A stretch of DNA of 64,000 nucleotides from NCBI GenBank assembly GCA_905221615.1, contig CAJNDT010001291.1:977014-1041013 (forward strand), read 5' to 3'. Position 1 is the first letter of the stretch, and each line of letters starts with the position of its first letter. Below the pieces are notes generated by a model. The model was not told the origin of the DNA. It made no database searches and worked only from the letters and a program-made list of their open reading frames with translations. Source of the DNA: Symbiodinium sp. CCMP2592 (lineage: Eukaryota; Sar; Dinophyceae; Suessiales; Symbiodiniaceae). The position numbers and the translations under genes are program-made. This document shows positions 35,765 to 44,341 of the stretch, piece by piece.

Positions 35765-35935
35765 CTACTCCGCGCGACTCTGTCAGAAGGTACAGCAAAT
35801 GCCTCGCAAATACCAGCTCTTTCACCACATCCTAAACACAGCTCTTACCATTCGGATTTACTAAGACGTCGCTACTCCGCGCGACTCTGTCAGAAGGTGC
35901 CGCAAATTCCTCGCAAATACTGGCTCTTTCATTCT
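35765..35935. repeat. Tandem direct repeat, 107 bp offset
   Basis: CTACTCCGCGCGACTCTGTC, followed by AGAAGG and CCTCGCAAATAC, occurs at 35765 and again at 35872, with similarity continuing into CTCTTTC. Earlier GAATTCA-CAGCAAC text (about 35670 and 35720) is also repeated, so this is a short decayed tandem array. Confidence 0.8.
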
Positions 35936-36149
35936 AAAACACTGCATGAAACGGGGACGGAAGGCAGAGTAAGCCTTCCCTTGCAAAAAACAGGATTCAA
36001 GAACGTATTCCGTTTGAAATATATGCTCCATTAAACAGAGACTTAAGGAAAAGGAAAACTCCACGAAGCCGTGTAGAAGACGGATGCTAGGAGTCTACAG
36101 GGGTGGAAGAGGTTGCTGCCGCATCCATGCAATGAGCAAACAACTCGCT

Positions 36150-36350
36150 TCCAAAACGGGCTGCTCTTTTCGACCCCGAAATATTTTTTTCAGACCCCGC
36201 GCTTGGTCCATCTTGATTTCGACCCCGGCATGTCTTTTTTCCGACCTCCATCTTTTCTTCAGCCCCGCGACAAGGTCTAGAAAAAAGATTACGATCTTTT
36301 TTTCGACCTCCACTCTACAATTTAAGCCGTCTTTTTCTCGGCCCCAAAGA
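36150..36350. repeat. Poly-T plus CGACC/AGACC motif cluster
   Basis: TTTT(T)C(G/A)(A)CCCC-type units recur about eight times (for example TTTCGACCCCG, TTTCAGACCCCG, TTTCCGACCTCC, TTTTTCGACCTCC). The plus strand therefore alternates T runs with C-rich patches. No gene assigned. Confidence 0.55.
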
Positions 36351-36629
36351 CTGATTAAGCCCTGAGTTGGGCACTTCTCACAAGCAAAAGTTCCAACTTC
36401 CGTCTGTTTTACATCAGAGAAAGTTTCCTTTAAGCTGCCAACAGCCAGCCACCCTCTCAAGACAACTCTTCTCAGATATTAACCAGGCAAAGCATGGCTT
36501 TGAAAACAAACATCAGTTGGATGAGTATATCAGAAACACCGCTACGACAGGATCTTGGCAGTTGGTTAGAAATTTGAAGTGGGCTAGAAGGCGGCTGGCG
36601 TCTTCCGCGTTTTGCCGAACAGGTCCATT

Positions 36630-36634
36630 CTGGC
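36630..36634. repeat. Target-site duplication, 5' copy (CTGGC)
   Basis: CTGGC directly precedes the 5' LTR start TGTAAAC, and the identical five bases directly follow the 3' LTR. Confidence 0.85.
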
Positions 36635-36960
36635 TGTAAACGTATATCCTCTGTTTGGGAGATGGTGGGCGTCCGGCTCATCTGTAGAAACCTGAACATT
36701 TCGCTAGTCTCCTGGCACTTGGAGTGTGAGGGACTCTTTTCGCTTTGAAGCCGCAGGTCCTGTAGGTTTTCCCTGTTTTCGGACGTTCTGAGGAGCTTTG
36801 GTACCAGGGTGCTTTTGGCCCATGGGAAGGTTGCTGGAAGACTTTGTGCCGACTCAAGACCGGAACTGCGTGTGGAGTGCAGCAAAACGAAGGTCTCTGT
36901 CCGAGTGTTGTGCTTGGTAAGGGGTTTTGCTGGGGCTTGTTGCAGTTTCGTTCTTTTTCG
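36635..36960 (+). repeat. 5' LTR, 326 bp
   Basis: Starts TGTAAACGTATATCCTC and ends GTTCTTTTTCG. It matches 44342-44726 along its whole length but lacks about 46 bp present in the 3' LTR between CATGGGAAG and TTGCTGGAAG, plus a few small gaps. The divergence suggests an old insertion or recombination with another copy. Confidence 0.9.
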
Positions 36961-36974
36961 TGATAGCGGAGCGT
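36961..36974 (+). promoter_or_regulatory. Primer binding site, initiator-Met tRNA type
   Basis: TGATAGCGGAGC immediately follows the LTR end and is close to TGGTAGCAGAGC/TGGTATCAGAGC, the complement of the initiator methionine tRNA 3' end commonly used by copia elements. Two bases differ from the first form. Confidence 0.65.
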
Positions 36975-37179
36975 GTTTTGATCCTCAGGGACGCACGCTT
37001 GACCGCTTTGAGAGAAGTGAGCCCAATACGCAAGTTTTACAACTGAGTTGAGGGTTTTCGTTGCGTCGGTGAAGCATGAAAGGGCGAGAAAGACCGGGTT
37101 CCTTACTGGCTCCTTTACGGTTCCACCGGGGTTAGCACCGTCACCAGTGCCGAGCGCTCAGGGCGCGGCGCCTTCACAC

Positions 37180-37572
37180 ATGGAAACGCTGTTGATGCAT
37201 ACGGTGCAGGAGCAGCAGAAGCAGATCAGCCAAATGGTCACGCTAGTTGAGGGTTTGGTGTCGAGGGAAAGCCAGAGGGAGACCAAGGGAAAAGGGAATG
37301 GAAGCCTGTCCGACATCTCTGGTTCTTCCACGGATGTTGACGAGGGTGCTCCTTTAAGGAACCCCAAGGCTGAAGCTTACATCCCGAAGCTGCCTTCTTT
37401 GGATGGGACTAGGATGGCAAAGGGCAGGAGGGCTGAGATTGAAACCTGGGTTGAGTACCTGGAAGTTTTCCTTCCATGGCTAGCGTTGTTTGATGACCGT
37501 ATCCCAGGGGAGATTCAAGCCTATATGACCAAGGACAGCACCATCCAGAACAGCAGTTTGTCGAAGGGGTGA
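37180..37572 (+). CDS. gag, N-terminal part
   Basis: From the first ATG in this frame (37180) to a TGA at 37570. It begins METLLMHTVQEQQKQISQM, a probable short coiled coil, then a Lys/Glu/Ser-rich linker and a segment (EIETWVEYLEVFLPWLALF) resembling the start of a copia gag core. The open frame extends upstream to 37048 without an ATG. The core evidently continues in the next ORF in another frame, so a frameshift lies around 37560-37580. Confidence 0.65.
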   Translation: METLLMHTVQEQQKQISQMVTLVEGLVSRESQRETKGKGNGSLSDISGSSTDVDEGAPLRNPKAEAYIPKLPSLDGTRMAKGRRAEIETWVEYLEVFLPWLALFDDRIPGEIQAYMTKDSTIQNSSLSKG

Positions 37573-37576
37573 GAGC

Positions 37577-39022
37577 GTGAGAAGCACGAGGGTTTTCCTT
37601 TATCTGCGTCAGAGTTTTGGGGCCTGCCCAAGGGGTCTCGATGTTTTGAAGCAGGTTGAGAAGGAGCAGCTTGGCGCACCTGCGGGATATGAAGCTATGA
37701 GGCGACTCCATTCTGAGCTCAGTGTGTGTAGCAGGATAGAAGCTAGTTCGCTGAGGGAAGAGATCCTGAAGTTCACTGTGCCCAAGGGTTCTGTGAGGCC
37801 CCTCGAGGTCTTTCGCTGTGTGCAGGTTGAGCTGGCCAAGTACCAGCGACTCACGGCAGCGTTTGGGGACTTAGGGTTGACCGAGGCAGACAGGTGCATG
37901 GTAATGCTTAGGAATTTGGATACCGAAGTGAAGAAGTATGTCTTGCTTCATGCCAAGATTGATTCTATTGATCAGTTGGAGACCGCACTCAAGTTTTATG
38001 ATGCGAATTTGAAGATCTTGATGTTCCAGGAGAAGCCTGGCGGGAAGGGGGATCATGCAAATCAGCTTCAGTTTGAGAAGGAGAAAGGAAAAGGAAAGGA
38101 CAAAGGAAAGGACAAAGGAAAAGGAAAGGACAAAGGAAAGGAAGGAAAGAAAGGAAAAGGAAAGGACCAGAAAGAAGGCAAGGACAAAAAGAGCAATGGG
38201 AAGGAAACCCCGAAGGGTGGCAAAGGAAAGGACCAAGGAGCGGCGGTGACACCGCCCCCAGGGAACGGCACGCAGAAGAAGTGTTATGTTTGCCAAGAGG
38301 TCGGCCACTTTGCAAGGGATTGTCCTTTGGTTGCTCAGGCTCAGGGTGCTGCAGGGAAGCAGGGTAAGGGAAACCAAGGGAAGGATCAGAACAACAGGGC
38401 AGCCACGGTTTTGATGGAGCCGGAGTTGTGTGCCGCTGTGCATCACGTGATTCATGATAGGGAGGAAGACAGTTTCTCCGAGACGTCGCTTGATTTTTCC
38501 GATTGTGATTGGGAGAATTTTCAGAACAGTGTTTTGGAAGAGCCTGTGGTGGAAGACCAGGGTTCCGGCGACCAGGGTTTGCGTGATGAGGGTCCAGGGT
38601 TTCCGCGTGCCAGCGAGGGTCCTGTACAGCACGTAGCAGCAGTAGCCAGCAGCACCGAGAACACCCAACACAACAACAGCATGCTTCCTCATGTGCATCA
38701 TGTTTCTGCAGTTGCCCGCGCCGCCGCCCATGGAGAGGAGGTGGACCATGTCTTGCTCGACTCAGGAGCCTCTGTGCATCTGATTGCTGAGAGCATGTTT
38801 TCCAGTGGGTCTGCAGAGTTTTTGGAAGCATTGGGTGATAGCGGTGTTGGCTGTGTCACGGCAACCGGGGAGGACATTCAGATTAGAAGGCGTGCTAGGG
38901 TTAGGGTTAGGTTGGCCTTGGCCTCGAGCAACGGATCTCCTCCTTCAGGTTCAGTGCCGGTGACCTTTGAAGCTTTAATCGCACCTGTGCGTATAGCCTT
39001 CTGTCTCTGGGCCTCCTTTTGA
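37577..39022 (+). CDS. gag core, zinc knuckle and aspartic protease
   Basis: An open frame of 481 codons beginning at a non-ATG codon, so probably a continuation of gag by frameshift. Visible in order: gag core (residues 10-150), a Lys/Gly-rich tract encoded by AAAGGAAAGGAC repeats (about 165-225), a CCHC zinc knuckle CYVCQEVGHFARDC (about 236-249), an acidic linker, and a retroviral-type aspartic protease active site VLLDSGASVHLIAES (about 391-405). It then leaves frame near 38990, where the pol reading continues in the frame of the next ORF. Confidence 0.8.
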   Translation: MRSTRVFLYLRQSFGACPRGLDVLKQVEKEQLGAPAGYEAMRRLHSELSVCSRIEASSLREEILKFTVPKGSVRPLEVFRCVQVELAKYQRLTAAFGDLGLTEADRCMVMLRNLDTEVKKYVLLHAKIDSIDQLETALKFYDANLKILMFQEKPGGKGDHANQLQFEKEKGKGKDKGKDKGKGKDKGKEGKKGKGKDQKEGKDKKSNGKETPKGGKGKDQGAAVTPPPGNGTQKKCYVCQEVGHFARDCPLVAQAQGAAGKQGKGNQGKDQNNRAATVLMEPELCAAVHHVIHDREEDSFSETSLDFSDCDWENFQNSVLEEPVVEDQGSGDQGLRDEGPGFPRASEGPVQHVAAVASSTENTQHNNSMLPHVHHVSAVARAAAHGEEVDHVLLDSGASVHLIAESMFSSGSAEFLEALGDSGVGCVTATGEDIQIRRRARVRVRLALASSNGSPPSGSVPVTFEALIAPVRIAFCLWASF

Positions 39023-42000
39023 AGAAAGGTTGGGATGTAGATTTCAGCAAGGTTCGGGTTTTGGGTCCCAGCTCGCGAGGGAAGCCCGGATGCAAGCTGT
39101 ACGTAGAGAGTTTTCAGAACTGTTTCTGGTTGTCTGCAAGCCGTTTTGTGCCCGAGAGCACCCGCCTGCGTTTTCAGCTCCTGTCTGCTGCGGTGCAAGA
39201 TGAGCAGCAGCTCGGAAGAGGAGGTTCCAACGTGGCGCCGCCCAGAGATGCTGGGAGAGGGCCAGGACCGCGAGGGTCAGGGATCTCTGTCGAGCGAGGG
39301 TCAGGGGTTGCAGGGTCAGGTGCCGCGTCCCAGGGTCGAGGGTCTGTTGGAGCCAGGGTTGCCAAGTGTGATGGGGACAGAGGGGGTTCGCCTGAAGCCG
39401 GGTCCTCAAGCCGTTCATTCGGTACCGCCTCTGCTTGCGCAGCTGGCAACGGATTATGCTTCAACGTCGGGGGAAACTGTTCGGTCTCAGGAGATGGACA
39501 GCGCCGAGAAGACCAAGGACCAGGGAGCATCCAAGGGAGCCAAGGGCAGCGTCGGAAGGGTGAAGCCAAAGGTGAAGAGAATGCCGAAGTATCCGGCGAC
39601 CAAGGCCATGCCGAAAGTGGCTCTCCGACCCAGGAAGGGCGCGATGGTGAAGAACAAGCCCGTGGGGAAACATTGGAGGCCATACCCGAGGAATCGGGGA
39701 AAGAAGCACGGCTCGGGGTCAGGGTCCAAGGACAAGGGCAAGCCGGAGATGGTGGACCAGGAGACGCAGACGCCGGAGCTAAGGACCGTGGCGCAGCACG
39801 GGGAAGCTCATGCGGGGATGACCAGGTACGCCAGAGCATTTGCGGGGCATCTCGAGAGTCGCCAGAGCACAGCCGAGTTCAGTGCAGAGTTTCCTCTGCT
39901 CAGCATATCGGTGGCAGCCGGCTTCTTCGAGGTGCGGACACGCTCTTTGGTTCCCCTGTCGGACGAGATCACCTACAGGTCGGAAGGGATGCAGGGCACG
40001 GAGCCGCCTATGGAGCTGCCGGTGCCGCCTCCTCCTCCACTTCCAGAGTGGACGGCTATGCACCAAGCGCCTCCGGAGCCAGCGAGCGGGTCAATGGAGA
40101 TCCCGGCCATGATGCAGCAGACGCCGCCGCCTCTTCCTCGAGGCCCGCCGCCAGTCCGAGCACCTGTGGCAACCACGCCGGCGGGGTTCCCATTGCCACC
40201 GGGGGTGGTGTGGAACGATCTGTAGATGAGTCTGTAATGGCAGCAGTCCCCTCCGAAAGCCAGAAGCGTCCGCTGATGGCCGTTTTGAGGGGTGATCTTC
40301 CAATGATCTTTGGCCAGAGTTCAAAAGAGAGCGTCAATGCAGTGGGTCCAAGTTCCTTTGCGCAGGGTTCCGAGGGTCCAGTTGCACAGGGTTCTCAGGG
40401 TCCAGTTGCAGAGGGTTCTCAGGGTCCAGTTGCAGAGGGTTCTCAGGGTCCAGTTGCAGAGGGTTCTCAGGGTCCAGAAGATCATGGTAGCATCGAGGGT
40501 GGCGTTGCTCCTTGGATCGTTGCAGGTGATCAGGGTTACCTTTCGTCGAGTGACTTCTCTCTCTTGCAGAATGAGCATGTGTTGCGGTCCCACATCCCCT
40601 ACAATTCCAGCTGTGAGGAGTGTCAGCGTGGCCGGGGTGTGTGCCCACAACGGAAGTTGCCCGAGGAGCGCAAGGATCGGAGGGAAGTGCAGGCAGATAA
40701 GTTTTGGTTCAAAGGGATCGCCATGCTAGTGCTTGTTGCCGTTGGGTGCGGGGTCTTAGGGACCATCCAGTGGCAGCCAGATCGTGAGTCGATGGTGACC
40801 TCTTTTGTGCGTTGGACCAGAAGTGCAGGGTTGGCAGGGTCGCAAGAAGTGATCATCTCCATGAGATCAGACGGTGAACCCGCTCTGGTGTCGTTCCTTG
40901 AGCGGTGTGCCCGGGAGCTTCCTCACGCTTTGCTCGAACAGGTTCCGGTGGACCGCCACGCTCCCAACGCGGAGAGGGCGATCAGGACCTTGAAGGAGCT
41001 CGCCCAGGTTCAGCTGTGTTCTCTGGAGAAGGTAGGGTTGACTATTGCGTCCGGGGGTATACCGTACTTGTTTTCGCACCTTAGCGTTGCACACAACAGG
41101 TATCACCTTGATGAGGGTTCTTCTTTGACACCGGAGCAAAGGTGCCGCATGAAACGCATCCCGGCACATCCCACGTATATCTTTGGTGCCTCTGTGTTGT
41201 GCCTGCCTCCGCCTTCCATTGCACATTTGGTGAACGGTCGTCTTTGCAAAGGGTCTTACATGGGTCCTGAAGTCGCGTCGGGGAGCCACTGGGTCAGGGT
41301 TCAGTTGAACAATGGTGAGAAAAGGGTGGTGAGATCACCTAAGGTCAGGATGCTGATGCCGTTGAGGTACGAGGTTGGCTTGCTTCGTGGGGTTTGTCGC
41401 CTTCTTCCAGGGAGGGATCCGCCCGCCGAGGGACCACCCGTTGACCCGGACAGCCTGGCTGCCTTGCCTCTACCGAATACGAATACCCGGGGACCTCCGA
41501 AGACGTGGGTCGAGGAACATGGGAAGACGCCGCGCTGCCGCGCATGCAAGATCCAAGGTTTTGACATGGACAAGGCAATGCACACTCCAGCCTGTAGGGC
41601 TCGTTACGCCAAGTACCTCAGGGATACCTTTGACCCCAAGGGATCGCTGGAAAGGGATAAGGAGATCGATGCCGAGATGGGGTTTGATGCTCCGGTTCCT
41701 GACCTAGGGGATTTAGGGTTTGAGGGAGGGCTTGGGGAGTATGTAGAGTTGCCCGGTGACGTTGCGGGAGTTCCGGAAGACTACGAGGACTCTTTGTATG
41801 AGCCCTCCATTGCTGATGATGATAGCCGGGAGCTGCCAGAGCAGCCAGCAGGTGAGATCACCAACGAAGAGATGCAGGACCTCATGGAAGTTGAGGCAGA
41901 GCCTCTGGACAGGGTCCCAGAGGGGGTCGCTGATGCGTTTGCTGGTCGCATTGAGCATCAGGAGGCTCTGGGCAATGTTGCTTCAGCAGTTTCCACAGTT

Positions 42001-43308
42001 GGTGAAGAAACCAAGGACGGGGAAATCATTGTCGAGCTTGGGGGTGGGCTTGTGAAGGTCCAGAGGCCCTGTGCCTCCCGGGACGATGTCACCGAAGTTG
42101 AGCTTGACCTAGGGTTGACCTATGATGGGATGATCAAGGAGCTGAGGGCTTTGGAGAGTTTGGCAGTTGGGGATATGTTGTGGCACGTTGATGCAAAGCA
42201 GCGGGTAATCAGCACACGTTGGGTGGTGGCTGCTAAAACCGAACGGATTGAGGGTCGCGAGACGCCCCTGGTCCGCTGCAGAATCGTCGCCCGTGACTAT
42301 TCCACCGGACCGTCAGCCGCGCAGTTAGGCATTAGCTCTCCCACGGCATCCGCCGAGGCGCTGAAGCTGTTTCTTGCGGTTGTTGGGGCCCAGGGTTTTA
42401 ACATTCTGGGGCTCGACGTGTCTACGGCTTTCCTCTTCGCTTACCTTAGGGGGGAGCAGGTTGTGGTGAGCATGCCTGAGGGTTGTCGGGGTCCCGCCGG
42501 AGAGAGATTGTTTCTCAAACTGAATAAAGCATTGTATGGCCTGCGCTCGGCAGCGCTACACTGGACGCGCCATCTCTCTCAGCTCCTGCACAAGCTCTTC
42601 AACATGAAGGCCTGTCCCACTGAGCCCTGTCTCTTCGTAGGGTCTTACAAGGGTCAAGCAATCTACATCTTGAGTTATGTTGACGATTTGCTTTTGGCTG
42701 GGCCAGACACAGCTGATCTTTACCAGATGGTGGAGGAACTACGCAAGGAGCTGAAGCTCAAGGTCACCGCGGACCTCGCCAAAGATGGTAAGATACATTT
42801 CCTAGGAAGGGAAGTTTTTCGGTCTGAGCAGGGTGGGGACCTTAAGTTTGGAATGGACCCAGGGTACATGAACGATATTCTGGAGGAGTACAAGCTTGAG
42901 AACGCCAAGGGTGTCCCAACGCCACCTTGCTTTAGGGATTTGCTTGACAGGTCTCTGGACGAGCCAGGGTTAAGGGTTCCTCTTTCTGCCGAAGCTGCTG
43001 CCCGCTACCGCCGTGCACTCGGCAAGCTAAGCTGGTTGAGCTCGCCGCTGGAGGTGCATGAGCGCGCTATGCGCGCTGTCTTGCGGTACCTCAAGACTGT
43101 CGTCAACTACTTTCAGCTTTTTCCACGCCAAAGTGTTGAGAAACTCCGTCTCCATGCCTATGTGGACGCCTCGTGGGGCAGCGAGCGCTCCGTCGATCGT
43201 CGGTCGATCTCGGGAGGGTGCCTCATGCTTGGAAAGGCCTGTATTAAGACGTGGGCAGCAGTCCGTTGCTTTGTCTTCGGCCGAGAGCGAGCTCTATGCA
43301 TTGGTTGA
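39019..43308 (+). CDS. copia pol: integrase, reverse transcriptase, start of RNase H
   Basis: An open frame of 1429 codons without an ATG at its start. Residues 1-35 continue the protease region. Residues 60-400 are low-complexity and probably not the real frame (see 39198-40225). The integrase zinc-binding HIPYNSSCEEC lies near 522-532. The integrase core is weak: the first acidic segment is replaced by a hydrophobic stretch (GIAMLVLVAVGCGVLG), while SDGEPAL and NAERAIRTLKE supply the later Asp and Glu. RT motifs are LDVSTAFLFAYLRG (about 1132), LNKALYGLRSA (about 1168) and SYVDDLLLAG (about 1220). RNase H starts at YVDASWGSERSVDRRSISGG and is cut by a frameshift near 43250. Confidence 0.85.
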   Translation: MKKGWDVDFSKVRVLGPSSRGKPGCKLYVESFQNCFWLSASRFVPESTRLRFQLLSAAVQDEQQLGRGGSNVAPPRDAGRGPGPRGSGISVERGSGVAGSGAASQGRGSVGARVAKCDGDRGGSPEAGSSSRSFGTASACAAGNGLCFNVGGNCSVSGDGQRREDQGPGSIQGSQGQRRKGEAKGEENAEVSGDQGHAESGSPTQEGRDGEEQARGETLEAIPEESGKEARLGVRVQGQGQAGDGGPGDADAGAKDRGAARGSSCGDDQVRQSICGASRESPEHSRVQCRVSSAQHIGGSRLLRGADTLFGSPVGRDHLQVGRDAGHGAAYGAAGAASSSTSRVDGYAPSASGASERVNGDPGHDAADAAASSSRPAASPSTCGNHAGGVPIATGGGVERSVDESVMAAVPSESQKRPLMAVLRGDLPMIFGQSSKESVNAVGPSSFAQGSEGPVAQGSQGPVAEGSQGPVAEGSQGPVAEGSQGPEDHGSIEGGVAPWIVAGDQGYLSSSDFSLLQNEHVLRSHIPYNSSCEECQRGRGVCPQRKLPEERKDRREVQADKFWFKGIAMLVLVAVGCGVLGTIQWQPDRESMVTSFVRWTRSAGLAGSQEVIISMRSDGEPALVSFLERCARELPHALLEQVPVDRHAPNAERAIRTLKELAQVQLCSLEKVGLTIASGGIPYLFSHLSVAHNRYHLDEGSSLTPEQRCRMKRIPAHPTYIFGASVLCLPPPSIAHLVNGRLCKGSYMGPEVASGSHWVRVQLNNGEKRVVRSPKVRMLMPLRYEVGLLRGVCRLLPGRDPPAEGPPVDPDSLAALPLPNTNTRGPPKTWVEEHGKTPRCRACKIQGFDMDKAMHTPACRARYAKYLRDTFDPKGSLERDKEIDAEMGFDAPVPDLGDLGFEGGLGEYVELPGDVAGVPEDYEDSLYEPSIADDDSRELPEQPAGEITNEEMQDLMEVEAEPLDRVPEGVADAFAGRIEHQEALGNVASAVSTVGEETKDGEIIVELGGGLVKVQRPCASRDDVTEVELDLGLTYDGMIKELRALESLAVGDMLWHVDAKQRVISTRWVVAAKTERIEGRETPLVRCRIVARDYSTGPSAAQLGISSPTASAEALKLFLAVVGAQGFNILGLDVSTAFLFAYLRGEQVVVSMPEGCRGPAGERLFLKLNKALYGLRSAALHWTRHLSQLLHKLFNMKACPTEPCLFVGSYKGQAIYILSYVDDLLLAGPDTADLYQMVEELRKELKLKVTADLAKDGKIHFLGREVFRSEQGGDLKFGMDPGYMNDILEEYKLENAKGVPTPPCFRDLLDRSLDEPGLRVPLSAEAAARYRRALGKLSWLSSPLEVHERAMRAVLRYLKTVVNYFQLFPRQSVEKLRLHAYVDASWGSERSVDRRSISGGCLMLGKACIKTWAAVRCFVFGRERALCIG
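39198..40225 (+). CDS. Alternative-frame ORF inside pol, Pro/Lys-rich
   Basis: From an ATG at 39198 this frame is open for 342 codons (MSSSSEEEVPTWRRPE to VVWNDL), entirely within the pol ORF but in another frame. Its composition is more protein-like: a basic Lys/Arg segment (about 130-190), a segment LSISVAAGFFEVRTRSLVPL, then a proline-rich tail (LPVPPPPPLPEW, TPPPLPRGPPP). The pol frame over the same stretch is Gly/Ser/Ala-rich. It is either the true pol spacer reached by frameshift or a separate overlapping protein. No known domain. Confidence 0.5.
40364..40485 (+). repeat. 24-27 bp tandem repeat in pol
   Basis: Units of GGTTCTCAGGGTCCAGTTGCAGAG repeat about five times and encode QGSQGPVAE. 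A coding minisatellite just before the integrase. Confidence 0.9.
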
Positions 43309-43672
43309 AGGGGCTAAGGAAGCCCTAGGGGCACGGTGTGCTGTTGAGCATATTCTGGGATGTGACCCAGTTGTGCCTCTGCTTTACTGTGATAGTGAGG
43401 CCGCCGTTGCAATCAGCCAAGCTGAGGGTCTTCGCAAGCTACGCCACATCGATATCAGGTCTTGTTTTCTCCAACAAGAAGTTCAGTCCGGATCCCTCCG
43501 CGTGGTTTCTGTGCGTGGCACTGAGAATCCTGCGGATATCTTTACCAAGAACTTAGATTTAGCCTCCACGCTTAAGCACATGCATCATGTGGGTCTGCGC
43601 GCCGCCTTGCTTCCAGAGGGGGTAAAGGGGTTGGCAATGACAATTTTGCGGAATTGTGTTGCACTACTTTAA
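43250..43672 (+). pseudogene. RNase H, C-terminal part, out of frame with pol
   Basis: It continues copia RNase H in a different frame: SVALSSAESELYALVEGAKEAL, YCDSEAAVAIS, RKLRHIDIRS and NPADIFTKNL are typical of the family. It is joined to the pol ORF only by a frameshift near 43250, so the RNase H of this copy is split. The upstream part of this frame (43058-43250) is not coding in this frame. Confidence 0.8.
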
Positions 43673-43913
43673 GCTACAGAAGTACCAGATCCATGATTCG
43701 ATTGTGGATGCGTGCTCCGTTGGCCTTCAGGGGTGCGATGGGCTCTTGGTTTCTAAGCGTTGGAGGGTTAGGGTTACACACGAGAGGGTCGCGACTCAGC
43801 TCTCTGCTTTGCGCTGTGACGGCTCTCACGAGCATTCTATGCGCTTTGTGCTTCGAGATACTCAGCACTACCCCGAACTTCTGTGTAGAAGGGCTTTGGA
43901 GAGCTTAGAGTGA
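43656..43913 (+). CDS. Small ORF after RNase H, unknown
   Basis: 85 codons from a non-ATG codon overlapping the RNase H stop, reading YFKLQKYQIHDSIVDACSVG. No recognised domain. It lies between RNase H and the ORF at 43981, where copia elements normally have nothing but an untranslated region. Confidence 0.3.
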   Translation: MLHYFKLQKYQIHDSIVDACSVGLQGCDGLLVSKRWRVRVTHERVATQLSALRCDGSHEHSMRFVLRDTQHYPELLCRRALESLE

Positions 43914-43980
43914 CTAAGTTCCTCTTCGCAGCCATTTCCACTCAAAATTTTCCTTTTAAGGGTTTGGTAGTCCCGCCGGA

Positions 43981-44322
43981 ATGGACCACTACGGTCTCCA
44001 GGCTTTCAAGGATGCCATGGTTTCTCTTTCTTTCGTCGACTTGCAGAACGAAGCACCGCTTCTTGAGAGACTGCTTGTCTTGACTTTTGCCGCAGGGTTT
44101 GTGACAGGGTGCGTCTTCCTAGGGGTTGGTCGCTGTCTGTACGCCCGCTGTCTGGCAGAGCCAGAATGGCCAGTACTTTACTTGACTTCCAAAGGTGCTT
44201 GCTATCACGTGAAACGTGATTGTCCAAGCATTCGGCATACGACGCCGCTGACACGCAGGATCTGTCTTTTCTGCGCTCGGGAACCTTCGAGGCTTCAAGA
44301 GTCTACAAAGAAGGGTGACTGA
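43981..44322 (+). CDS. Accessory ORF between pol and 3' LTR: membrane segment plus Cys/His motif
   Basis: An ATG-initiated 113-codon ORF. Residues about 27-50 (LLERLLVLTFAAGFVTGCVF) form a plausible transmembrane segment. The tail LYLTSKGACYHVKRDCPS followed by CLFCAREP has a Y-x-H...C...C-x-x-C pattern suggesting a small zinc-binding knot. It ends just before the polypurine tract. Its position is that of env-like accessory ORFs of some copia/Sirevirus-like elements, but no sequence similarity to an envelope protein is claimed. Confidence 0.55.
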   Translation: MDHYGLQAFKDAMVSLSFVDLQNEAPLLERLLVLTFAAGFVTGCVFLGVGRCLYARCLAEPEWPVLYLTSKGACYHVKRDCPSIRHTTPLTRRICLFCAREPSRLQESTKKGD

Positions 44323-44332
44323 CCCGAACGCC

Positions 44333-44341
44333 CAGAGGGGG
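44333..44341 (+). promoter_or_regulatory. Polypurine tract
   Basis: CAGAGGGGG immediately precedes the 3' LTR start TGTAAAC, the expected position of the plus-strand primer. Confidence 0.75.

Noticed and set aside
36944..36960. Alternative 5' LTR end at GTTGCA (TG...CA rule)
   Set aside because: LTR identity continues to TTTTTCG, and the primer site and target duplication fit the later boundary exactly.
37871..38831. Minus-strand ORFs of 280-292 codons opposite gag
   Set aside because: They read the antisense of the Lys-rich repeat (Phe/Leu/Ser strings); the plus-strand frame has the zinc knuckle and protease.
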